Assembly: GCF_033958435.1 (NCBI RefSeq)
Contig: NC_134138.1
Coordinates: 183,204,798-183,268,797, forward strand
Source: Carettochelys insculpta
Taxonomy: Eukaryota > Chordata > Testudines > Carettochelyidae
Direction: 5' to 3'
DNA length: 64,000 nt
Part shown: in pieces, positions 1 to 9,398 of the stretch
Numbering within the stretch: the first letter of the stretch is position 1
Layout of the letters: the number at the start of each line of letters is the position of its first letter
Notes under the pieces: model-generated
What the model was told of the DNA's origin: nothing
What the model saw: only the letters and a program-made list of their open reading frames with translations
Databases searched by the model: none
Program-made: the position numbers and the translations under genes

Positions 1-125
1 GTCCTGGCTTGACATAGTCACAGCTGGCAAGACATAGATGGTCTTGATCCTACTTTAGGCAGGGGGCTGGACTAGATGACCTCCTGAGGTCCCTTCTAGC
101 CCTAGAATTCTATGATTCTATGATA
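1..125 (+). mobile_element. CR1 LINE or CR1-tailed SINE, 3' end fragment
   Basis: The segment contains the typical 3' UTR phrase 'gactagatgacctcctgagg' followed by 'tcccttctagccc' and ends in two ATTCTATG-type units, the hallmark terminal microsatellite of CR1 retroposons. It is cut by the window edge, so I cannot tell whether it belongs to a CR1 LINE or to a SINE that borrowed a CR1 tail. No coding part is present. Orientation follows from the terminal repeats lying at the right end. Confidence 0.85.
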
Positions 126-1975
126 CAGGAAGATCATAAATTCTTTTTTTTCTTCTTCATTCTACTGTTTGAGTGAATTAGAAGAATTCACTACAATGAC
201 TGACAGCTTCATTAATGACATTCCGTTATGTTCACCAGGGACTATAAATCAATCATACCCGGGGAAAAATCCTATGCTGTGATCAGGAAAGCATGAGAGG
301 GGACTAGTCATAATATGGATTAATTTAATTTTAGCAAATGTTATGTAAAGACTGAAGATTACTAAAGGAATAGAATATTTTTCTCCATCTCCTTGAACTG
401 AAAAGCCACTTTGGAATTGTCAGAGAGGAAGCATGTTTCTTTCCCTTTCTTCCATGCAATTGCTGTAACGGTCTTGCAAACAAAGCCAGAGGAAGAGGAT
501 AATAGCGTAAAACCAACAGCAGTTCTGACATCAGGACACCAAAATGAACAAATAACTATGGTGTAGTGTGGCACCATGAGTGTGTAGTTGTGGCTGCAGG
601 AAGATGCAAGTTGGGAATGCTCTGTGCTGGGGTGTGTATGAGGGGGGCTCTTCTGTGATGTACTGGGCAGAGTGGGAGGCTTGCAAATGAGAGAATAAGC
701 AGAGGAAGGAAAAGGAGTTGAAAAGATGAAACAGTGGGAAAAGGGGGATAGAATTCTTAAGAGAAGAACAAGTGCAAAGTGAGAGACAGAGAAAAAGGAC
801 TGGAACCTAGAAGAAAAGGAGGCAGTTTGAGGCATAATTTTTGGGAATGAGAGAGGCCAGAACCTTCTGTGTAATATAAAGGAAATTTCCTGAAGTACAG
901 AGCAGTTAGGCACTCAACTCCCATTCCAAAAGGCTTCTCAACAAACAAAACCGTCTCTGATTTCTTCACCTCACCGTAAGAAGAAATCTAGCATGTGCAT
1001 TTTTGCTCCTGAGCCTTGTTACTAGAGAGGGATGGTGCACTTCTCCCCACTCCTTTCATTACTCTGGAGAAAGGAGCAAAGATGTGATTTATCAGAACAT
1101 TCTGACTAATGAAGAGCTGTAAGGTGCATAAACGAAACATGCTTACTCTGGAGGTTGCATAAAGCACAGATGAGAAGTCTGGGGGCAGAATTCTTCATTT
1201 GGGGGTGGTCTGACTAAGAAGTGACTAAGATTTATAAAGGAGAAAGTACAGAAAGCAGAACAGCACCCCGCTATCTCTCCAAACAACTGGCACATGTATA
1301 ATTTTTAGAAAGTCAAGTGACTAATACACAAATCACTAAGTGCTTTGAATGGCATAGCTTTTCAGGTCATCTTGTGTGTAGGCTCATGCACATAAAATCT
1401 ATGTGAAACCTACAAAGATAACCAATACGACAGGAGCAGGAAAGCAATACAAGTTTTGTAGGGCTAGAATGAGTGATAGGTATATAACATTTAATCAGGT
1501 TGTTTGAGAAACTGCTGCATTAGCAAGTCAGGAAGCTCCTAAGCCTAAAAAAGAACAGCAATGTCCAAGAACATGAAGAGCCTGCTACAGCCTCTGAAAT
1601 CACACACAGTTGTGGAAGATAATGTACAAGGTGGTTATGCCTCTACCTTAGGGTGGTATGCAGTGCTTGTGAACATGAAGAGATGGCTTGCAAGGAGAAA
1701 CAGGACGTGGTGGCCTTCCACCTGTTCAGTGATGTGATTTTTATACAAACCAGGCTCTGGATGTTCCACGCGTCCTATCATGTTTGACCTCTTACAGACA
1801 GTGGAAGTACCTGTGACAATGAACCTTACATGCTGGCGCTTGTTTGTGAGTTAGTCTTCTATAAACCCAACTCTCTTGAAGGACAAAGAATAGCTGCTTC
1901 AGGGGATAAATTGATCATCAACTGTAAATAAGAAAACATTTGTCCTGGTGATGTTTTTATATAAATAATATAATT
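126..1975. other. Intergenic or intronic DNA, no feature recognised
   Basis: AT-rich unique-looking sequence. The longest frames here (minus strand, 362-913) have no recognisable domain and are rich in Ser, Phe and Pro from a purine-rich tract, so I do not call a gene. Confidence 0.5.
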
Positions 1976-2090
1976 AGATACTGTACATTAGAAATGTGAG
2001 GAGAGAGTGGTATTTTCCTTTGGCATTAGTCATATGAAACTAGCCATATGGTCTATTCAACTACTCCAGAAGGACAATTACTAGGTTTTC
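1976..2090 (+). repeat. 115-bp duplicated segment, copy A
   Basis: This block recurs at 5998-6111 in the same orientation with only about eight differences, sharing for example 'gtggtattttcctttggcat' and 'ggtcta/gttcaactactcc'. The similarity starts and stops abruptly. Copy B abuts the right border of the PLE inverted repeat, which suggests that copy A is the donor. It could instead be an uncharacterised dispersed repeat. Confidence 0.8.
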
Positions 2091-3318
2091 ATGATACACA
2101 ACTGTGTACAGTGGTATCTAAAGTGCTAAGGCTGCATCCTAAGCTTTAAACTACTAGACTACATGTTACATCAGGTGTACAAGATCCTCTACTGAAAATA
2201 GCAAACATTGATGTAGAACAAATGGAGACATCTGGGGGACATGCAGGTGATTCTGAAGGGACATTTAGTTTCTTATCCCAGTCATGAATTCTGGCATCAG
2301 GATATTTGCTGACTGGCCATGAAGACCAAAATTGAAGTCTAGCCAGGGAGGGACATTCTGAGCAGCAATTAGTCTAGCAACTGTTTCTTTGTCTTTAGCA
2401 AGATGGACAGCTGAGGTTCTGATGTCAACTGCTCTTAATCATTCATAGGACATGGGGCTATGTCTGTCTTCCATGCTGACTGAACAATGAGAAGAATACA
2501 CAAAGCTGAATTAGGGCACCAGCTGGAAAACCAGATCAAATTAATCCATAAGCTAAGAGCATGCAACAGAAAGAGAACAGCATATATCGCAGATGCTTTG
2601 GCTTTCTACAGGTGGTGGCTAGGGATAAATTCCACACATTCAATTAATTGGCTGCTCAGTATTTCAGGCAGGTCCCAAAAGGATTTTTCAAAGCTCACCT
2701 TATCAAAGCAAGACCTCATGTTGTGCCTGCCCCAGTAGAGTTTGCAACACACTCAACTGTGTCTAAAGTTAGAGCAATCTTTCCTGCACAGAGCTGTATG
2801 TCAAGGCAATGAAGGCGCACAGTCTCAACAAAGATCATAACAATGAACATGGTGATAATGAAGTTGGCTAGAAATGTCATCAGCACTATTACCTTTCAAT
2901 GATACTTGTGCAAATGTGTCATTACAATTTTGTTTTACCCTTTTGGTCATTGTTGTGATGCTTTGAGTTTACAAAGAAATCCAGTTTTACATCTTGAAAT
3001 AATACATAGCGTCATTAAACAGAAATGAAGGAAGTGGTCATTTTTATGTGTTGGTGTCATTGCTTTTCCTCGTTTCTATGGTAAAGACACCACTTGACAA
3101 TTTCACACCATACCTCATTCTAAAGTAGACATAATAAGCTGTCAAATGATGTATGGTGCATGTGCATGTTAAGAGTGTATATTAAGTCAACCAAATCAGT
3201 GCTGTCGTTCATTCAGAGTAGGTTTTATTCCATTGATGTTTCTGCTTAATGGGATAGATGGGTGGTAGTTACAGCAAATACCAATCTGGGTTCTCAATGA
3301 GGAAAGTTTTGCACTACT
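2091..3318. other. Unassigned intergenic DNA
   Basis: No repeat family or gene recognised. A short frame at 2487-2738 (83 residues) has no family I know. Confidence 0.45.
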
Positions 3319-3326
3319 TCCTAAAG

Positions 3327-4195
3327 CATGATTTCCCAAACCGGGGGATGTGCCTCCCTAGGGGGGCATGAAGAAATTCTTGGGGGGGGGTTGAGGTGAC
3401 CCCCCCTTCATTCTCCCCACCTGAAGAAAGACCCAGCCTTTGCTTCTGGCTTTCAGCCCCTGCCATTTTACATGGATGACCCAGTGCAGCCTCTATAAGA
3501 ATGAGGCAGCTGGCGAAGACCCATATGGAGCTAGCTGCCTCCTGAAAAGGTGATTGATTGTGGGTTGGAACAGGAGGGAGAGGAGGAGGGGGATGGGGTT
3601 AGGTGGAGGGCTGGGGATGGGGTATGAGCAGGGGGCTAGTGGTGCCTGCCTTTGTGGGAGGGGAGGGGCTGAGGTGTGTGGTTGCTCAGCTTGTGTGGCT
3701 TGGGCCGCTCAGGGTGGCAGGTGGGTGGCTGGCCCTGGGGCAGCTTGGGCTAGTGGGCAGGGAGCTTGCTCAGTAGTGTGAGGCTCAGGCAGCTGGCACA
3801 TGGCTGGGGCAGGTGGCTGGTGGTCAGGCAGCTGGTCTCAGCAGTGCAGGGCTCAGGCAGGGGGCAGGCAGGCAGCTCGAGTGGGCGGCTCTGGCAGTGC
3901 AGATCTCAGGTGGATGGGCGGCTTGCATCAACAGCTCTGGCAGCTGGCACAGGGCTCAGGCACCCGGCCAGCTGGGGCTGCACCACGCACCCACCAGGGA
4001 CCAAGAAAAATTATTTGTGCTCTTTTTAATTTTAAATAACATTTTTATATCAAGTTTGAGTGTTTATTTTAAATTACAAATTGAATTTTTTGTTAAAATG
4101 CGGGGGTTAAATGATGGTAAAGAAGAGGTGGGGGGTGTGAGGGTTTCTCAAAAATCAAAAGCGGGGCATGATGCCAAAAAGTTTGGGAACCACTG
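3327..4195. mobile_element. Non-autonomous hAT-type DNA transposon with 8-bp target duplication
   Basis: The element is flanked by a perfect 8-bp direct repeat TCCTAAAG (3319-3326 and 4196-4203), the target duplication length of the hAT superfamily. Its ends pair as inverted repeats: left 'catgatttcccaaacc' against the right end read in reverse, 'cagtggttcccaaactt', which resembles Charlie-type ends. At 869 bp it has no transposase. The interior from about 3550 to 3990 is a G-rich, loosely repetitive tract built on GGCTCAGGCAGCTGGC-like words, and this creates several Gly/Ala-rich frames on the plus strand that should not be read as genes. Confidence 0.88.
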
Positions 4196-4400
4196 TCCTA
4201 AAGGCTGTCAAACTGGCCTTTTCACTTAGAAGGCTAATACTATGGCCTTCCCTTACTGTTTGTCTCTCATCCATTTAAATCATAAGTTTTTGGAACTTCA
4301 CTTACTATGTTTATCTACAGCTCCAAGGACAATGAACCCCAGTCCTAGCCGGGACTTCTAGGCACTCCTGTAAATATGAAACAATAACTTTACATAGTAT

Positions 4401-5216
4401 CGGAGGGGTAACCGTGTTAGTCTGGATCTGTAACAGCAACGAAGGTTCCTGTGGCACCTTCTAGACTAACAGAAAAGTTTTGAGCATGAGCTGTCGTGAG
4501 CACAGACTCACTTCATCAGGCGCTGGTCTTGGAAATCTGCAGGGCCAGATTTAAATAAATAAATAAATAAGCCAGAGCAAGGGTGGGGATAACAAGGTTA
4601 GCTCAGTCAGCAGGGGTGAGGCTTACTACCAGCAGTTGATCTGGAGGTGTGAACACCAAGGGAGGGGAAGCTGCTTCTGTATTTAGCCTGCCGTTCGCCG
4701 TCTTTGTTTAAGCCTGAGCTGAGGGCGTCGAATTTGCAGATGAATTGTAGCTCAGAAATTTCTCTTTGGAGTCCGGTCCTGAAATTTCTTTGCTGTAGGA
4801 TAGCTACTTTTAAGTCTGCTACGGTGTGGCCTGGGAGATTGAAGTACTCTCCTATGGGTTTTTGTATATTGCCATTTCTGATGTCTGATTTGTGTGCGTT
4901 TATTCTTTTATGTAGAGACTGTCCAGTTTGTCCGATGTATATAGCAGAGGGGCATTGCTGGCACATGACGGCATAAATTACATTGGGAGATGTGCAACTG
5001 AACGAACCCACGGTGGTGTGGCTGATCAGGTTAGGTCCTGTAATGGTGTTGCTGGTGTAGATATGTGGGCAGAGCTGGCAACGAGGTTTGTTGCATGGAT
5101 GGGTCCCTGAGTTAGAGTGACTGTGGTGCGGTGTATAGTTGCTGGTTAGGATTTGCTTCAGGTTGGTAGGTTGTCTGTGGGCAAGGACTGGTCTGCCTCC
5201 CAAGGCCTGTGAAAGT
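4401..5216 (-). mobile_element. Penelope-like element, 5'-truncated, left arm of head-to-head inverted repeat
   Basis: Read on the minus strand this is the 3' part of a PLE: GIY-YIG endonuclease frame, short 3' UTR with a TTTA microsatellite (4553-4570 region), then a tail with 'ggtgccacagg' and 'gttagtctaga' words. It ends at 4401 with the extended terminus containing 'aaccgtgttagtctgg'. It is the inverted partner of 5217-5993. The reverse transcriptase part is missing. Comparison with the copy at 17461-17520 shows that the minus copy runs to about 5216. Confidence 0.85.
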
Positions 5217-5284
5217 GCCTTTAGAGGCAGACCAGTCCTTGCCCACAGACAGCCTGCCAACCTGAAGCAAATCCTAACCAGCAA
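4607..5284 (-). CDS. Truncated PLE open frame with GIY-YIG endonuclease domain (minus arm)
   Basis: A 225-residue frame whose C-terminal ~200 residues match a PLE endonuclease. It shows a Cys cluster (CNKPRCQLC, then single Cys and CQQC), a VIY...YIG pair, and the downstream KRINAH motif with its catalytic-type Arg and the metal-binding-type Glu in 'IGEYFN'. In PLEs this domain nicks the target DNA so that the fused reverse transcriptase can prime there; that RT domain is absent. The first ~23 residues are encoded by the antisense of the opposite arm (5217-5284), so the start codon is an accident of the inversion. The frame is open but almost certainly not functional. Confidence 0.7.
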   Translation of the reverse strand: MLVRICFRLAGCLWARTGLPLKALSQALGGRPVLAHRQPTNLKQILTSNYTPHHSHSNSGTHPCNKPRCQLCPHIYTSNTITGPNLISHTTVGSFSCTSPNVIYAVMCQQCPSAIYIGQTGQSLHKRINAHKSDIRNGNIQKPIGEYFNLPGHTVADLKVAILQQRNFRTGLQREISELQFICKFDALSSGLNKDGERQAKYRSSFPSLGVHTSRSTAGSKPHPC

Positions 5285-5816
5285 CTATACACCGCACCAC
5301 AGTCACTCTAACTCAGGGACCCATCCATGCAACAAACCTCGTTGCCAGCTCTGCCCAAATATCTACACCAGCAACACCATTACAGGACCTAACCTGATCA
5401 GCCACACCATCGTGGGTTCATTCAGCTGCACATCTCCCAATGTAATTTATGCCATCATGTGCCAGCAATGCCCCTCTGCTATATACATCGGACAAACTGG
5501 ACAGTCTCTACATAAAAGAATAAACGCACACAAATCAGACATCAGAAATGGCAATATACAAAAACCCATAGGAGAGCACTTCAATCTCCCAGGCCACACC
5601 GTAGCAGACTTAAAAGTAGCTATCCTACAGCAAAGAAATTTCAAGACCAGACTCCAAAGAGAAATTTCTGAGCTACAATTCATCTGCAAATTCGACGCCC
5701 TCAGCTCAGGCTTAAACAAAGACGGTGAACGGCTGGCTAAATACAGAAGCAGCTTCCCCTCCCTTAGTGTTCACACCTCCAGATCAACTGCTGGTAGTAA
5801 GCCTCACCCCTGCTGA
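5139..5816 (+). CDS. Truncated PLE open frame with GIY-YIG endonuclease domain (plus arm)
   Basis: A 225-residue frame. Residues 1-28 come from antisense of the left arm. Real PLE sequence begins near residue 29 with 'RPVLAHRQPANLKQIL', a typical PLE linker. Cys at 64, 69, 72, 97, 108 and 111 suggest metal binding. VIY at 102-104 and YIG at 116-118 form the GIY-YIG core, with Arg127, His131 and Glu146 in the expected catalytic order. The family role is target nicking during retrotransposition. With no reverse transcriptase upstream, this is a relic that happens to remain open. Its close match to the minus-arm frame reflects the inverted duplication rather than two genes. Confidence 0.7.
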   Translation: MLVRICFRLVGCLWARTGLPPKACESAFRGRPVLAHRQPANLKQILTSNYTPHHSHSNSGTHPCNKPRCQLCPNIYTSNTITGPNLISHTIVGSFSCTSPNVIYAIMCQQCPSAIYIGQTGQSLHKRINAHKSDIRNGNIQKPIGEHFNLPGHTVADLKVAILQQRNFKTRLQREISELQFICKFDALSSGLNKDGERLAKYRSSFPSLSVHTSRSTAGSKPHPC

Positions 5817-5993
5817 CTGAGCTAATCTTGTTATCCCCACCCTTGCTCTGGCTTATTTATTTATTTATTTAAATCTGGCTCTGCAGATTTCCAAGACCAG
5901 CATCTGATGAAGTGAGTCTGTGCTCATGACAGCTCATGCTCAAAACTTTTCTGTTAGTCTAGAAGGTGCCACAGGACCCTTCGTTGCTGTTAA
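5217..5993 (+). mobile_element. Penelope-like element, 5'-truncated, right arm of head-to-head inverted repeat
   Basis: Mirror image of 4401-5216. The perfect pairing nearest the centre is 5181-5199 against 5224-5242, separated by 24 nt. The arm carries the same GIY-YIG frame, TTTA microsatellite and tail. It stops at 5993 in 'ccttcgttgctgtt', about 30 nt before the position reached by the left arm, so the two outer ends are not symmetric. Identity between arms is high (a few differences per 100 bases), which means both arms are about the same age. Confidence 0.85.
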
Positions 5994-5997
5994 CTTC

Positions 5998-6111
5998 AGA
6001 TAGTGTACATTAGAAATGTGGGGAGAGAGTGGTATTTTCCTTTGGCATTAGCCTTATGAAACTAGCCATATGGTCTGTTCAACTACTCCAGAAGGACAAT
6101 CGCTAGGTTTT
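5998..6111 (+). repeat. 115-bp duplicated segment, copy B, abutting the PLE
   Basis: Near-identical to 1976-2090 in the same orientation. Its left edge lies within 5 nt of the PLE right border, and the similarity ends abruptly at 6111. Confidence 0.8.
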
Positions 6112-6369
6112 GTACACATGCTAATTATTATGACGCTCAGTCACTGGAAGAGTTGGAAACAGATAGAACCTGGGATTTTCCAGCATTCATTCTTGTGCTG
6201 AATTCTATGACCTAGGTAATTTCTGAGGAGAGGAGTATCTTCCCCTTTTATGACAGTGTGACTTTTGGAGGAAGAATTGGTATTTTTCCACTCTTCAACC
6301 TCCAGATAGAGAAAAGCACGTTTTACTTTTTTTAAGTAAAATTGCTTCAGTTTATGGGGACAGGGTTGA

Positions 6370-6460
6370 GGAGGTAATATCTTTTATTGGCCCAACTTCT
6401 GTCAGTGAAAGACACATGCTTTTAAGCAACAAAAAGCTCTTCTTTGCCTTTTCTCTTTTA
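6370..6460. repeat. Unclassified interspersed repeat (also at 53315-53400)
   Basis: The phrase 'atatcttttattggcccaac' followed by 'ttctgtcagtgaaagacac' recurs in diverged form near 53327 ('ctatcttttattggaccagc'). I have seen this phrase as a common reptile repeat but cannot name the family. Confidence 0.45.
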
Positions 6461-6529
6461 TATCCCAGACCTGATACAGCTGCAACTATGCTCCAATTGT
6501 ACAGACATATTGGACCCTAAGAACGTCCT

Positions 6530-6965
6530 GGCCGTGTCTACACTAGCCCCAAACTTCGAAATGGCCACGCAAATGGCCATTTCAAAGTTTACTAATGAAG
6601 CGCTGAAATGCATATTCAGCACTTCATTAGCATGCGGGAGGCCGCGGTACTTCGAAATTGACGCGGCTCGCCGCTGCGCAGCTCGTCCTGATGGGGCTCC
6701 TTTTCTAAAGGACCCTGCCTACATCGAAGTGCCCTTATTCCCATGAGCTGCTGGGAATAAGGGCACTTTGAAGTAGGCGGGGTCCTTTAGAAAAGGAGCC
6801 CCGTCGGGACGAGCTGCGCGGCAGCGAGGCGTGTCAATTTCGAAGTGCCGCAGCAGCCCGCATGCTAATGAAGCGCTGAATATGCATTTCAGCGCTTCAT
6901 TAGTAAACTTTGAAATGGCCATTTGGATGACCATTTCGAAGTTTGGGGCTAATGTAGACCTAGCC
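6530..6965. mobile_element. Palindromic MITE, 436 bp
   Basis: The whole element is an imperfect inverted repeat centred near 6749, where 'cccttattccca' pairs with 'tgggaataaggg'. The ends are 'ggccgtgtctacactagccc' on the left and, read in reverse on the right, 'ggctaggtctacattagccc'. There are many TTCGAA words. Flanking triplets CCT and CTT agree at two of three bases, so a target duplication may have decayed. It encodes no protein; the frames on both strands are mirror images of one another. Confidence 0.85.
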
Positions 6966-8140
6966 CTTGTGAATTGACTTTCCCTTAATATTAATGGGCC
7001 TTGAATCCGGCTGATTATGAACTCAAAGCCAGGCAAAGTTTAGTGGGAAAAAAATCTTTTGGTATTACTGTCCCACCCAACTCTGCTTATTTGAGTGCTT
7101 ACCTAAGAGTGACACAGGTTTGGAAGAAATAGGAGAGAGGGTCAGAGGAATAACAAGAGAGAACACGAAGAAGCCTCCTTTAATTTTTTGTACCTTCAGA
7201 ACAGCCTGAAAACTATTCTTGTATTAAATAAAGCCTATCCTCACTTACACCCATGCAATTGAGGGCAGCATTTGGCTGCAAGACAAGTGTGTTTCTTAAC
7301 TATTTTTAGTGCCATATGCTATATGAGTGCCATATGTTAGCATTTCTTAACTATATATAGCTAGTTTCACTGCTGTATGAAGTTAAAGGGGAGAGCTGGC
7401 CTGATCCCTGCTTCAACATCACCTTAGAGCCTCTGTACTTTCTTTTCCTCTTCATTCTCTACTCCCCCAACCCCCAATATCTGATTTCCTTCATCACATG
7501 TTCGAATATTTTGAAAGAAAGAAAGGAAGAATATTATTTTGTATGTGTAACCCTGCTCCCATTCGACATCTGTTTGGGTTAGCCTCTCCACTCTCCTCTC
7601 TCCAACACACTGCACAGGATTCCATTTCACCGATGCTGTCATGCTAATACTCTGCTGTGAAAAGAACAGGAGCTAGATGGGAGGTGCAGTAAATGTGCTA
7701 CCAATCATCTGACCTCTCTTCTCTATGTCTGTTCTCTCTCCCTCCCTCTCCCCCATCCCAAGCTCTCTGGACCACAGCTGAACCTCTGGCTTCCTTCCCC
7801 TACTTCAGACTACTGCCAGAAGAAGTTTCCTGTCATGGCTAGTTCAACAGGCATTTTCCTCCAGATCATCACTGCCACCCCATCTTCTCTCCTCATTACT
7901 TTTTTTCCCCTTCTAGTTCTTTCCTCTTCTTCTTGTGGTGCCAAAGTTCCATCTCCTCCCACCTCAAACAACCCCCTTTGGGGCAGCCTTACTTGGGTAC
8001 CCAAACAGAATGATTTTGTCTGCTCTTTATTGGAATCCCAGCAAGCGATCACTCGTCACTCAGCTTAAATAGCACATTTCTAATCTGCTTTATTTATTTA
8101 ACCCCAGATTGTGGCCTGGCAATGCACAGAGGTATGAAGG
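6966..8140. other. Unassigned DNA with pyrimidine-rich tracts
   Basis: No gene or repeat family recognised. Positions 7400-7960 are strongly C/T-rich on the plus strand, which lengthens frames by chance. Confidence 0.4.
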
Positions 8141-9398
8141 GAAAAAAGGTTTTGTCTACACCAAGGGTGAGCAAAATATGGCACACAGGAGGAATCCGTC
8201 TCACCAAGCCACTGGATCCTGTCCCCCAGGGCCCAGCAGGAGCCTCAGGTTACCTCCATGCCTGCCCATCCCCACACACTGCTCAGAGCAGCCTGGCTGC
8301 AGGGGCCATGTGCTTCTCAGAGTACCACTGTGAGCGAGGAGGGAAGGGGAAGGGGTTTTGCACACTGCCCTGGGCCCAGTATAATTTTGCAGCTCCCATT
8401 GCCTGGAAACCAGCCAATGGAAGCTGCAAGGCTGTGCTGAGGATTGGGGCAGCGTGCAAAGTCACTTGCCACCCATCCACCCACTTGTGGCAGTGCTCAG
8501 ATAAGCACATGGCCCCCACAGCTGGGACACTCTAAGCAGGCATTTGGGGCAGGGGCAGAGGCAGGTCAGGAAGGGAGCCTGCCTAAGGGATCTGCTAGGC
8601 TGCTGGCTGGGAGCCGCGAAAGTAAGTGCCTCCCTCCTGCCAGAGCCTGCCTTGCAACCCCACTCCTTCTCCCATCTTCTGCCCCTCCCCTCATTGCACC
8701 TCCACTCCTCTACCCATACCTTGTACCACAGTCTCCTGCTCCAGGTCACAACCACATCTTGCCCTAGGTCACAACTCAAACTCTTGCACTCCTGATCCAG
8801 GTCAGCACCTCCTCCCAGATCCTGCATCCCCTCCTACATCTGTCCTCTAGGGACTCCTGCACCCATACCCATGCCCCCTGCTGGCCCTTGCACTCCAATT
8901 CCCTGCCCCTAGGTCATGACCCCCTCCTTCACCCAAACTCCATTCCAGAGCCCACATTGCCTTCTACACCCCAATGACCTACCCCAAGCTTACTTCTGCA
9001 CCCAACCACCATTCCAGACCCTGCACTTCTGCCTTAATATAATGGATGAGTGTGGACCTTGACCACTTACCAAATTTTTGAAGTGGGCCCCATCAAAAAT
9101 TATTGCCCATCCCAGTCTACGCTATGGAGACGAGACTGGTGGAGTCAGTCAGTGCAGCTAAGTCAATGTGCCCTTGAACGAGAGACATAGCCCACACCAC
9201 CAAAAGGGTGTTTTCTATCAGCGTGGGAACACAACCTTCCTCAGCAAAGTTACCTACACTGACGGAAGCATTCTTCTGTTGACATAACTTTGCCTATGCC
9301 ATGAGTTAGACTGACATAGCTATTTTGGTTAGGGATGTGGTTTTTGTATACCCTAACTGACGTAGCTGTGTTGACCTAACTTTTAAGTGGAAACCTGA
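8141..9398. mobile_element. MITE interrupted by a hAT-type element
   Basis: The piece 'ggttttgtctacac' before 8162 and the piece starting 'tctacgctatggagac' at 9116 read as one MITE once the intervening element is removed. The right end near 9380-9398 ('ttaagtggaaacctg') pairs with the left end. The right part contains TGTTGACATAAC and GACATAGCTATTT words typical of another reptile MITE family. It is non-coding. Confidence 0.6.
8162..9115. mobile_element. Non-autonomous hAT-type transposon nested in a MITE
   Basis: The left end 'caagggtgagcaaaatatgg' pairs with the right end read in reverse, 'ctgggatgggcaataatttt', matching a CAGGGGTGGGCAA-type hAT terminus. The flanks 'gtctacac' and 'tctacgct' look like decayed copies of an 8-bp target duplication within the host MITE. 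The interior 8260-9050 is C-rich with repeated 'ccaggtcacaa' and 'ctcctgcaccc'-like words. Several Pro/Ser-rich frames arise from this composition. No transposase is present. Confidence 0.7.

Noticed and set aside
3554..4229. Overlapping Gly/Ala/Trp-rich plus-strand open frames
   Set aside because: They lie inside the GC-rich core of a hAT element bounded by perfect 8-bp duplications; several frames are open at once because of composition.
4607..5816. A pair of divergent host GIY-YIG nuclease genes
   Set aside because: The domain order, linker and tails are those of Penelope-like elements, and the two frames are halves of one inverted repeat.
6444..7036. Two similar ~100-residue proteins on opposite strands
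   Set aside because: They are mirror translations of a palindromic MITE.
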